DNA of 64,000 nt, taken from positions 35,980 through 99,979 of the forward strand of contig NZ_VZQQ01000023.1 in the NCBI RefSeq assembly GCF_014397785.1, written 5' to 3'. Position numbers and translations under genes: made by a program. The notes beneath the pieces were generated by a model. It did not search any database. It saw only the letters and a program-made list of their open reading frames with translations, and was not told the DNA's origin. Shown piece after piece: positions 1 to 6,968 of the stretch. Origin of the DNA: Paraburkholderia podalyriae (GTDB lineage: Bacteria; Pseudomonadota; Gammaproteobacteria; Burkholderiales; Burkholderiaceae). Each line of letters begins with the position of its first letter. Position 1 is the stretch's first letter.

Positions 1-314
1 GGATCAGTGCGAACAACGGTCAGCCGAGCGGGGTCGGCGCGCTCGGTGGCGCGGCGCTCGGCGCGCTCGCCGGCAGTACGATCGGCGGCGGACGTGGCTC
101 GGTCGCGACGGGTATCGTCGGCGGCATCGGTGGTGCGGTCGCCGGCAATGCAGTCGAAAACCGCGTCGCGATGCGCGACGGTATTGAAATCACCGTGCGG
201 CTCGACAACGGCGATATGCGCGCCATCACCCAAACTGCGACCGGCGAGATCTTCCGCGCCGGTGATCGCGTGAGGCTGCTGTCCAGCGGCGGCGTCACGC
301 GCGTCACGCACTAA
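1..314 (+). CDS. glycine-zipper outer membrane lipoprotein, 3' part (SlyB/Pcp-like)
   Basis: The reading frame enters from the left edge (first full codon at 3) and stops at 312-314, so only the C-terminal ~103 residues are visible. They begin with a glycine/alanine zipper (GVGALGGAALGALAGSTIGG) and a second Gly-rich stretch, then a charged segment (EITVRLDNGDMRAI) and end in RVTH. This is the layout of the 17-kDa antigen/SlyB/Pcp family, in which a lipidated N-terminus is followed by a membrane-inserting glycine zipper and a small beta domain. The signal peptide and lipobox would lie outside the window. These proteins support outer membrane integrity. A hairpin terminator follows at 372-414. 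Family confidence is good; the exact ortholog is not resolved. Confidence 0.75.
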   Translation, partial: ISANNGQPSGVGALGGAALGALAGSTIGGGRGSVATGIVGGIGGAVAGNAVENRVAMRDGIEITVRLDNGDMRAITQTATGEIFRAGDRVRLLSSGGVTRVTH

Positions 315-371
315 GCGCAGCTTCCCTCTCTCGAGCGACCGCGCGTAGTTTGGCGCCGCGACGACGACTTC

Positions 372-414
372 ACACGCATGCGCCCTCGCGGGTTCATGCG
401 TGTTTTCTCTTTTT
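372..414 (+). terminator. Rho-independent terminator of the lipoprotein gene
   Basis: Perfect 9-bp arms (372-380 acacgcatg and 395-403 catgcgtgt) enclose a 14-nt loop that can itself pair. A T-rich run at 404-414 follows. It lies 58 bp after the lipoprotein stop codon. Confidence 0.75.
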
Positions 415-426
415 GGAACGACGGGC

Positions 427-478
427 AAAAAAAACGCGCCACCGGCACACCGGTAACGGGACGTTGACCGGGTGGCGC
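427..478 (-). terminator. Rho-independent terminator of the histone H1-like gene
   Basis: Read on the minus strand, 8-bp arms GCGCCACC and GGTGGCGC (478-471 and 443-436) enclose a second hairpin (ACCGG-TGTG-CCGGT). The structure is followed by a run of eight T (434-427). It converges with the terminator of the lipoprotein gene. Confidence 0.7.
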
Positions 479-532
479 TCGCACGAACTCGAGCACGACC
501 CGGTCATCCGACACATCGTGCGACGTGTCGAC

Positions 533-575
533 CTACTGCTACTGCTACTGCTACTGCTACTGCTATTGCTACTGC
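533..575. repeat. hexanucleotide microsatellite (CTACTG)n
   Basis: Seven contiguous 6-bp units run from 533 to 574; six are exactly CTACTG and one (563-568) is CTATTG. The tract abuts the stop codon of the histone H1-like gene (576-578) on its 3' side and lies between that stop codon and the terminator. Confidence 0.9.
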
Positions 576-1202
576 TTACGGACGGCTGCCCGTCGGGAAC
601 GGCCATGCCGCTGCCGGGTTCAGCGCGGTCTTCACCGTCGCCGCCGGTGCGCTCGAGACAGCAGGCGCAGCGGGAGCAGGCGCGGCCTTCTTGGCGACAG
701 CCTTCTTCGCAGGCGCAGCCTTCTTCGCAGGCGCGGCGGCCTTCTTCGCGGCAGCCTTCTTGGCAGGTGCGGCTTTCTTGGCTGCAGCCTTTTTCGCAGG
801 CGCCGCCTTCTTGGCAGCGGCCTTCTTCGCCGGTGCCGCCTTCTTCGCCGCGGCCTTCTTCGCCGGTGCCGCCTTCTTCGCTGCGACCTTCTTCACCGCG
901 GCTTTCTTCGCCGGTGCTGCCTTCTTCGCCGCGACTTTCTTCGCCGCAACCTTCTTCGCCGCGACCTTCTTCGCCGCGACCTTCTTCACTGCGGCTTTCT
1001 TCGCCGGCGCTGCCTTCTTCGCCGCGACCTTCTTGGCTGCAACCTTCTTGGCTGCAACCTTCTTGGCTGCGACCTTCTTCACTGCGACCTTCTTCGCGGC
1101 GACCTTCTTGGCCGGAGCAGCCTTCTTGGCCGGAGCAGCCTTCTTGGCTACGGTCTTCTTTGCTGCGGACTTCTTGGCCGCGGCTTTCTTTGCAGTTGCC
1201 AT
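576..1202 (-). CDS. histone H1-like nucleoid protein with AKKAA repeats
   Basis: The product is a 208-residue, extremely lysine- and alanine-rich protein made almost wholly of AKKAA/AKKVA/AKKAAP units, the pattern of bacterial histone H1/HctB-like DNA-binding proteins of Burkholderia. The unit resembles the eukaryotic H1 tail, and the expected role is charge-driven binding and compaction of DNA. The last ~35 residues differ (Ala/Pro/Ser-rich, ending WPFPTGSRP) and look like a conserved tail. Two adjacent ATG codons exist (1203-1205 and 1200-1202). The GGAG on the minus strand sits 3 nt from the first and 6 nt from the second, so I chose the second. The repeats make the gene prone to length change. 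Exact repeat number should be confirmed on long reads. Confidence 0.85.
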   Translation of the reverse strand: MATAKKAAAKKSAAKKTVAKKAAPAKKAAPAKKVAAKKVAVKKVAAKKVAAKKVAAKKVAAKKAAPAKKAAVKKVAAKKVAAKKVAAKKVAAKKAAPAKKAAVKKVAAKKAAPAKKAAAKKAAPAKKAAAKKAAPAKKAAAKKAAPAKKAAAKKAAAPAKKAAPAKKAVAKKAAPAPAAPAVSSAPAATVKTALNPAAAWPFPTGSRP

Positions 1203-1636
1203 CATTTTCTCCTTCAGGTTTTCAGATGAGGTCAGTTCAAACTACACCCTTCGTCAAAACCCGCTTCCCGCGGACGCTTCTCAGGGCGCGCGCTACGAAG
1301 CGGGCTATTCATCGGCGTACGCAGGTGCGGCGCGCTTACGCTAATGAATGCGGTAAGGCGCGCCGTGCCCCAAGGCACCGCGCGCCAAATCTGGTCGACG
1401 TCGCAAGGCGACGCCGGCAATTGCTTGATCGGGCCGCCGGCAACGACGCCAACGGCTTTTTCCGGGGGGAAGTTTGCCCATCCCACTGAAGGGTCCGCAA
1501 AGTGCCTGTCATGTTTGTGGGCCGTCAAGGCACCGGGCACGCTTTGCATCAGGCCGTTCTGCTCCTAACCCGGGGCGCCGCGGCCACAGGCGGCGGCATC
1601 CCCATCAATGAATACATCTGCGACGCGAATCCCGGC
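1203..1636. other. 434-bp gap between the histone-like gene and nrdB, with a GC-rich hairpin
   Basis: This stretch holds the upstream region of the histone-like gene and the 3' flank of nrdB. A strong imperfect inverted repeat lies at 1357-1386: 13-nt arms with one mismatch and a 4-nt loop. It has no T run, so it is not a classic terminator on either strand. Open frames here lack any recognisable protein and I see no further gene. Confidence 0.6.
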
Positions 1637-2872
1637 TTACTCCCAGGACAGCGCACCGCCAGTCTGATATTCGATCACTCGCGTCTCGAAGAAATTGCGT
1701 TCCTTCTTCAGGTCGATCATCTCGCTCATCCACGGGAACGGGTTTTCCTCGTTCGGGTACAGCGGATCGAGACCGATCTGCTGGCAACGGCGGTTGCAGA
1801 TGAAGCGCAGATAGCTCTTGAACATCGACGCGTTGAGGCCGAGCACGCCGCGCGGCATCGTATCTTCGGCGTAGCGGTATTCGAGCTCGACCGCCTGCTG
1901 GAAGATCGCGCGAATTTCGGCGCGAAACTCAGCCGTCCACAGGTGCGGGTTTTCGAGTTTGATCTGGTTGATCAGGTCGATGCCGAAGTTGCAGTGCATC
2001 GACTCGTCGCGCAGGATGTACTGGTACTGCTCCGCCGCGCCGGTCATCTTGTTCTGGCGGCCGAGCGCCAGGATTTGCGTAAAGCCGACGTAGAAGAACA
2101 GGCCTTCCATCACACAGGCGAACACGATCAGCGAGCGCAGCAGCGTCTGGTCTGCTTCGAGCGTACCGGTCTTGAAGGCCGGGTCGGTCAGCACGTGGAT
2201 GTACGGAATCAGAAATTCGTCTTTCGCGCGGATCGACGGGACCTCGTGATACGCGTTGAAGATTTCGCCCTCGTCGAGACCCAGCGACTCGACGATGTAC
2301 TGGTAAGCGTGCGTATGGATCGCCTCTTCGAACGCCTGGCGCAGCAGGAACTGGCGGCATTCGGGCGCCGTGATGTGGCGGTAGGTGCCCAGCACGATGT
2401 TGTTGGCGGCGAGCGAGTCGGCCGTCACGAAGAAGCCCAGGTTGCGCTTGACGACGCGGCGCTCGTCTTCGGTCAGCCCGTTCGGGTCTTTCCACAGGGC
2501 GATGTCGCGCGACATGTTCACTTCCTGCGGCATCCAGTGGTTGGCGCAACCCGCCAGATACTTTTCCCAGGCCCACTTGTACTTGAACGGCACCAGTTGA
2601 TTGACGTCAGTCTGGCCGTTGATGATGCGCTTGTCGGCGACATTGACGCGCGCTTCCGAAGCAGCCGCCGCGTTGTCAGCCGCATTGCCAACATGAGCGA
2701 CGGGAGCGACAGCGATGTCGTTCGCGAAGACTTCTTGAGCGGAGGGAGCATGCCGAGCGGAGCGCGTTCCGATTTGCGAATCCACAGCCGACCCCGCAGC
2801 GTTGCGCAACACGTTCGGTTGCGTCGCGCTCGAGGGAGTTACGGCAGCGATCTCGTCATCCCAGTTGAGCAT
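1637..2872 (-). CDS. nrdB: class Ia ribonucleoside-diphosphate reductase, beta subunit
   Basis: This is the small, radical-generating subunit of aerobic ribonucleotide reductase, which supplies the tyrosyl radical used by NrdA to make deoxyribonucleotides. The signature EEAIHTHAY (residues 182-190) aligns with the E. coli segment carrying metal ligands Glu115 and His118 and radical Tyr122, so Glu183, His186 and Tyr190 are the likely equivalents. The ferritin-like helical body fills the rest. The C-terminus ends GALSWE. The chosen ATG (2870-2872) gives MLNWDD, the usual Burkholderia start; an in-frame ATG lies 15 nt upstream. At 411 residues it exceeds the ~376 of E. coli because of an Ala-rich N-terminal extension of about 70-80 residues. 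nrdA lies upstream on the same strand, 560 bp away. Confidence 0.96.
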   Translation of the reverse strand: MLNWDDEIAAVTPSSATQPNVLRNAAGSAVDSQIGTRSARHAPSAQEVFANDIAVAPVAHVGNAADNAAAASEARVNVADKRIINGQTDVNQLVPFKYKWAWEKYLAGCANHWMPQEVNMSRDIALWKDPNGLTEDERRVVKRNLGFFVTADSLAANNIVLGTYRHITAPECRQFLLRQAFEEAIHTHAYQYIVESLGLDEGEIFNAYHEVPSIRAKDEFLIPYIHVLTDPAFKTGTLEADQTLLRSLIVFACVMEGLFFYVGFTQILALGRQNKMTGAAEQYQYILRDESMHCNFGIDLINQIKLENPHLWTAEFRAEIRAIFQQAVELEYRYAEDTMPRGVLGLNASMFKSYLRFICNRRCQQIGLDPLYPNEENPFPWMSEMIDLKKERNFFETRVIEYQTGGALSWE

Positions 2873-3432
2873 AAATGTCACCATCAATTTAGAACGGTTT
2901 GTACCATCTTTTCACGAGCGATAAAAGAGTTCACTCGCGAAAATTCCTGTTTTCGATTCGCGTTGCTACGTTCATACAACACTTTGTTCGACATGCTGTG
3001 CGTGAGGCGTCGAGTGACGCGTGATGAACGCGTGTTGAACAGGTGTTGCCGAGGTCCTTCGCGAACTCGAAGAGCAACGTTTCGACACGACGTTTCGTTG
3101 CTCTATCTATATGTATTGCGCAGTGCGTTCGCGGCATCGGTTGACTGATCGGTGCCGCGCGAGCCGCTCATCGCGAGGGTCGGCGGTGAGCCGCGTTGAC
3201 CATCTTGCGTCAGCGTTGGCGGGTGAAGTGCGATGTCATGTCGAGCGATCGTCTGGTGTTGCCAACTGCTGTGTTGCTTCGCTGCATCGATGAGCGGTGA
3301 GACTTCGATACGGCTCACCGCTCATCGACCTGCTTCTACTTCATCGACGACGCTGTGGCTCGCCGTCTGCGGGATAGCTCCTACGACCCTCGCGTGCAAT
3401 CAGCAAGCATCGCTCCCGCTGCTTGCCTCTCT
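2873..3432. other. 560-bp intercistronic region nrdA-nrdB with two hairpins
   Basis: This gap is unusually long for two subunits of one enzyme. It contains a perfect 15-bp inverted repeat (arms 3287-3301 and 3314-3328, 12-nt loop) about 105 nt after the nrdA stop, and a 9-bp one (arms 3071-3079 and 3096-3104, 16-nt loop). Neither has a T run. Short open frames are present but none resembles a known protein. I see no NrdR box here, so nrdB probably depends on the nrdA promoter or on an unrecognised one. Confidence 0.6.
3287..3328. repeat. perfect 15-bp inverted repeat between nrdA and nrdB
   Basis: The left arm tcgatgagcggtgag (3287-3301) is exactly complementary to 3314-3328, with a 12-nt loop. 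As RNA on the nrdAB strand it would form a very stable stem without a following U run, suggesting a processing or mRNA-stabilising element, or a binding site, rather than an intrinsic terminator. Confidence 0.8.
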
Positions 3433-6400
3433 TTACTGGCAAGCCTCGCACTCGTCGAAGCCCGGATCGCCCGGACGCATCATGCAGACCGGACCCTCCG
3501 CTTCGGGTGCCGCTTCGACCGCGACCGCGGCAGTCGCTGCGACCGCTGCAGCAGCCTGGAAGCCGCCGCCCACACCACCCGCTGCGCCGCCGTCCATGCC
3601 GAAGCCGCCTGCCGCGCCACCCGAGCCGTCATGACCCGAGCTCACCGCGTTCAGCGCGCCGTGCGCGACCGTCGACTTCTCGACGTGCGTCGCCGCCATC
3701 GTGCGCAGGTAATAGGTGGTCTTCAGACCGCGCAGCCATGCGAGCTTGTAGATCTCGTCGAGCTTCTTGCCCGATGCGCCCGCCATGTAGATGTTCAGCG
3801 ACTGCGCCTGGTCGATCCACTTCTGACGACGCGAGGCCGACTCGACGAGCCATACCGGATCGACTTCGAACGCGGTCGCGTAGATCGCACGCAGATCGGC
3901 CGGGATGCGGTCGATGCGCGACAGCGTGCCGTCGAAGTACTTCAGGTCGGCGACCATCACTTCGTCCCACAGGCCGCGTGCCTTCAGGTCGCGCACCAGG
4001 TAGTCGTTGACCACCGTGAACTCGCCCGACAGGTTCGACTTCACGTACAGGTTCTGATAGGTCGGCTCGATGCACGCCGACACGCCGATGATGTTCGAGA
4101 TCGTCGCGGTCGGCGCGATCGCGACGCAGTTCGAGTTGCGCATGCCGTAGGTCGAGATGCGCGAGCGCAGCGCGGGCCAGTCCATCGACTCGCTCGAATC
4201 GACCTCGACATAACCGCCGCGCGCTTCAGCGAGCAGCGCCACCGAATCCTGCGGGAGGATGCCGCGATCCCACAGCGAGCCGCGGTAGCTCGAGTAGCGG
4301 CCGCGCTCTTCGGCGAGCTCGGTCGACGCGTAGTACGCGTAGTAGCAAACCGCTTCCATCGAGCGATCGGCGAACTCGACCGCTTCCTGCGACGCGTACG
4401 GCGTGCGCAGCACGTGCAGGCAGTCCTGGAAGCCCATGATGCCGAGGCCGACCGGACGGTGCTTCAGGTTCGAGTTACGCGCCTTGGCGACCGCGTAGTA
4501 GTTGATGTCGATCACGTTGTCGAGCATGCGCATCGCGACGCTGATCGTGCGCTTCAGCTTGTCGTGGTCGAGCGCGAGCGTGCCGTCGGCCTGTTCCTTC
4601 AGGTGCGCGACGAGGTTCACCGAGCCGAGGTTACAGACGGCAATTTCGGCGTCGCTGGTGTTCAGCGTGATTTCCGTGCACAGGTTCGACGAATGGACGA
4701 CGCCGACGTGCTGCTGCGGCGAGCGCACGTTGCACGGATCCTTGAACGTGATCCACGGATGGCCGGTTTCGAACAGCATGCCAAGCATCTTGCGCCACAG
4801 CTGCGCCGCCGGGATCTTCTTGAACAGCTTGATCTCGCCGCGCGCGACCTTGGCTTCGTAAGCCGTGTAAGCCGCTTCGAATTCGGCACCGAACTTGTCG
4901 TGCAGATCCGGGCAGGTGGACGGCGAGAACAGTATCCAGTCGCCGCCTTCCATCACCCGCTTCATGAACAGATCGGGAATCCAGTTCGCGGTGTTCATGT
5001 CGTGCGTGCGACGACGGTCGTCGCCGGTGTTCTTGCGCAGCTCGAGGAATTCCTCGATGTCGAGGTGCCACGATTCGAGGTACGCGCACACCGCGCCCTT
5101 GCGCTTGCCGCCCTGGTTGACGGCGACCGCCGTGTCGTTGACGACCTTCAGGAACGGCACGACGCCCTGCGACTTGCCGTTGGTGCCCTTGATGTGCGAG
5201 CCGAGCGCGCGCACACGGGTCCAGTCGTTGCCGAGGCCGCCGGCGAACTTCGACAGCAGCGCGTTTTCCTTCAGTGCTTCGTAGATGCCGTCGAGGTCGT
5301 CGTCGACCGTGGTCAGGTAGCACGACGACAGCTGCGAGCGGCGCGTGCCCGAGTTGAACAGCGTCGGCGTCGAGCTCATGAAGTCGAAGCTCGACAGCAC
5401 GTTGTAGAACTCGACCGCGCGCGCTTCGCGGTCGATCTCGTTCAGCGACAGACCCATCGCGACACGCATAAAGAATGCCTGCGGCATCTCGATACGCACG
5501 TTGTCGTGATGCAGGAAGTAGCGGTCGTACAGCGTCTGCAGACCGAGGTAGCCGAACTGAAGGTCGCGGTCCGCGTCGAGCGCGGCGCCGAGGCGCTTCA
5601 GGTCGAACTGCAGCAGCTTGTCGTCGAGCAGCTCGGCTTGCACGCCGCGCTTGATGAACTGCGGGAAGTACTCGGCATAGCGCTCGCCCATTTCGGCTTG
5701 CGTGACTTCCTCTTCGAGGATTTCACGGCGGATGGTGTGCAGCAGGATACGCGCGGTGACCTGACTGTAGGCCGGGTCCTTTTCGATCATCGTGCGGGCA
5801 GCGAGGATGGCCGAGTCGTACACCTGGCTCATCGGCACGCCGTCGTACAGGTTCTTCACCGTTTCCGCGACGATCGGCTCGGCGCTCACCGCGTCGCCGA
5901 GGTTCGCGCACGCGGATTCGATGATGCCCTGCAGCGCAGCCATATCCAGCGGACGCGTGATGCCGTTGTCGGTCACGGTCAGACCGGGCGTGTTGGCCGC
6001 GTCCGCATGCTCGTCATGCGCGCGCACCTGGTTGCGCTTCTCGCGATACAGCACGTAAGCACGCGCGACGTTGTGTTCGCCGCCGCGCATCAGCGCGAGT
6101 TCGACCTGATCCTGAATGTCTTCGATATGGAACGTGCCGCCGTTCGGACGGCTGCGCACCAGCGCGCGCACCACGTTCTGCGTGAGTTGCTCGACCAGTT
6201 CACGCACACGCGCCGATGCCGCGCCCTGACCACCATTGACGGCGAGGAACGCCTTCGTCACGGCGATCGCGATTTTCGACGGCTCGAACGACACCACGCT
6301 GCCGTTGCGGCGGATCACCTTGTAGTCGGCGTAGTTCGCTTGCGGCGCGAGCGCCTGCGCGCCTTGAGTCTGGCCGAACGCCTGGCCAGTCGGTGAGCCC

Positions 6401-6435
6401 TCGTACCGGGTCGTCACGTTGTCGGTGGTTTGCAT
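3433..6435 (-). CDS. nrdA: class Ia ribonucleoside-diphosphate reductase, alpha subunit
   Basis: This is the catalytic and allosteric subunit of aerobic ribonucleotide reductase (1000 residues). The N-terminus has an ATP-cone (about residues 35-130, starting VIRRNGSVVSFEPSKI). A second cone-like segment (about 150-250, starting LTVTDNGITRPL) follows, as in the long NrdA proteins of Pseudomonas. The catalytic barrel contains the SSCYLT cysteine, the NLCTEI motif with the radical Cys and Glu, and the partner Cys in AVCNLGSVN. A Gly/Ala-rich linker leads to a C-terminal tail ending DECEACQ, whose Cys pair would re-reduce the active site. The ATG at 6433-6435 has AGGAG 8 nt upstream; an in-frame TTG 6 nt further up is less likely. 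Length exceeds E. coli NrdA (761) because of the extra cone and linker. Confidence 0.97.
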   Translation of the reverse strand: MQTTDNVTTRYEGSPTGQAFGQTQGAQALAPQANYADYKVIRRNGSVVSFEPSKIAIAVTKAFLAVNGGQGAASARVRELVEQLTQNVVRALVRSRPNGGTFHIEDIQDQVELALMRGGEHNVARAYVLYREKRNQVRAHDEHADAANTPGLTVTDNGITRPLDMAALQGIIESACANLGDAVSAEPIVAETVKNLYDGVPMSQVYDSAILAARTMIEKDPAYSQVTARILLHTIRREILEEEVTQAEMGERYAEYFPQFIKRGVQAELLDDKLLQFDLKRLGAALDADRDLQFGYLGLQTLYDRYFLHHDNVRIEMPQAFFMRVAMGLSLNEIDREARAVEFYNVLSSFDFMSSTPTLFNSGTRRSQLSSCYLTTVDDDLDGIYEALKENALLSKFAGGLGNDWTRVRALGSHIKGTNGKSQGVVPFLKVVNDTAVAVNQGGKRKGAVCAYLESWHLDIEEFLELRKNTGDDRRRTHDMNTANWIPDLFMKRVMEGGDWILFSPSTCPDLHDKFGAEFEAAYTAYEAKVARGEIKLFKKIPAAQLWRKMLGMLFETGHPWITFKDPCNVRSPQQHVGVVHSSNLCTEITLNTSDAEIAVCNLGSVNLVAHLKEQADGTLALDHDKLKRTISVAMRMLDNVIDINYYAVAKARNSNLKHRPVGLGIMGFQDCLHVLRTPYASQEAVEFADRSMEAVCYYAYYASTELAEERGRYSSYRGSLWDRGILPQDSVALLAEARGGYVEVDSSESMDWPALRSRISTYGMRNSNCVAIAPTATISNIIGVSACIEPTYQNLYVKSNLSGEFTVVNDYLVRDLKARGLWDEVMVADLKYFDGTLSRIDRIPADLRAIYATAFEVDPVWLVESASRRQKWIDQAQSLNIYMAGASGKKLDEIYKLAWLRGLKTTYYLRTMAATHVEKSTVAHGALNAVSSGHDGSGGAAGGFGMDGGAAGGVGGGFQAAAAVAATAAVAVEAAPEAEGPVCMMRPGDPGFDECEACQ

Positions 6436-6738
6436 GTGCAAAGCTCCTGGTCTTGGAAATGGCGGCGGGTGCCGCGGATTAAATCGAACGCCGCGCCGCC
6501 GCGTGCGCGAGCGATGAGGTGCAGGAAGGCCGGCTACGCCGGTTGGCGGGATGCAACTGCGAGGAAGCCTGGTTCGATTTGATGGCGGTCTTCATCGGGT
6601 GGGTCGCGATCACTGGCTGGTCCTTTCGTGAATGCTTGTGGATGCGGCCGGAGATCCCCTACCGGCTGCGCCCCAGGAATTTTTTTCGCTGCCTGGAATG
6701 CTTGCGGCGCCATGCTCGAGGAGCGGGGCACCGCGGAC

Positions 6739-6781
6739 ATATCCACTCTTATTCACTCGGTTATGCACATGGTTATTCACC
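6739..6781 (+). promoter_or_regulatory. cluster of DnaA-box-like 9-mers upstream of nrdA
   Basis: Relative to the DnaA consensus TTWTNCACA, 6761-6769 (ttatgcaca) is a full match. Positions 6749-6757 (ttattcact) and 6773-6781 (ttattcacc) differ only in the last base. Positions 6739-6747 (atatccact) differ at two. Three boxes are spaced exactly 12 bp and share orientation. DnaA control of nrdAB is established in E. coli; its operation here is inferred. Confidence 0.6.
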
Positions 6782-6786
6782 GCACA

Positions 6787-6802
6787 ACACAAGATATAGT
6801 GC
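6787..6802. promoter_or_regulatory. NrdR box 1 (promoter-distal)
   Basis: The 16-mer acacaagatatagtgc matches the NrdR consensus (acaCwAtATaTwGtgt) at all but two positions. It starts 31 bp from box 2, about three helical turns, the spacing typical of paired NrdR sites. NrdR is the ATP/dATP-sensing repressor of ribonucleotide reductase genes. Confidence 0.75.
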
Positions 6803-6817
6803 GAAACTCAGTTGTCG

Positions 6818-6833
6818 GCACCAAGTATAGTGG
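6818..6833. promoter_or_regulatory. NrdR box 2, overlapping the nrdA -10
   Basis: The 16-mer gcaccaagtatagtgg retains the CAC...TATAGTG core of the NrdR consensus. It overlaps the predicted minus-strand -10 element (6824-6829), so binding would block RNA polymerase. Confidence 0.7.
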
Positions 6834-6851
6834 AGATTCAAGACAGGTCAA
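6824..6851 (-). promoter_or_regulatory. nrdA sigma-70 type promoter
   Basis: Read on the minus strand: TTGACC (6851-6846), a 16-bp spacer, then TATACT (6829-6824). Each hexamer matches 5 of 6 consensus bases. Transcription would start near 6817 and run through NrdR box 1 and the DnaA-like boxes to nrdA. Confidence 0.65.
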
Positions 6852-6968
6852 ATCGTTTTATTTGCGTCGCCCGTCTTGACTTTTGCCTCGTGCGGCGCGC
6901 AGAAGCTCCCCGCAGAAGCAGGCTGCGCCTCGTTCTCTATGGATCACGCAAGATCGTGCGAAGGGGGA

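Larger units (their letters stand above)
6436..6968. other. 533-bp nrdA leader and control region
   Basis: This is the gap between ampD and nrdA. Its far part (6739-6851) holds the predicted promoter, NrdR boxes and DnaA-like boxes annotated separately. If transcription starts near 6817, the nrdA mRNA would have a leader of about 380 nt. I see no gene in that leader and no recognisable riboswitch. Confidence 0.6.

Noticed and set aside
576..1205. AKKAA-repeat region as a CRISPR or tandem DNA repeat array
   Set aside because: The repeats are codon-level repeats of a protein with variable DNA spelling, not direct repeats with unique spacers.
1232..1549. 105-residue minus-strand open frame upstream of the histone-like gene
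   Set aside because: No recognisable motif, and it spans a strong hairpin; likely non-coding.
2931..3137. Short open frame between nrdA and nrdB
   Set aside because: Composition is non-protein-like and it contains an inverted repeat; no homology recognised.
3355..6396. 1013-codon plus-strand open frame opposite nrdA
   Set aside because: Shadow of nrdA in a GC-rich genome; no motif and no ribosome binding site.
6436..6780. Riboswitch in the long nrdA leader
   Set aside because: The leader is long, but no cobalamin or other riboswitch core could be recognised, and class Ia reductases are not usually controlled that way.
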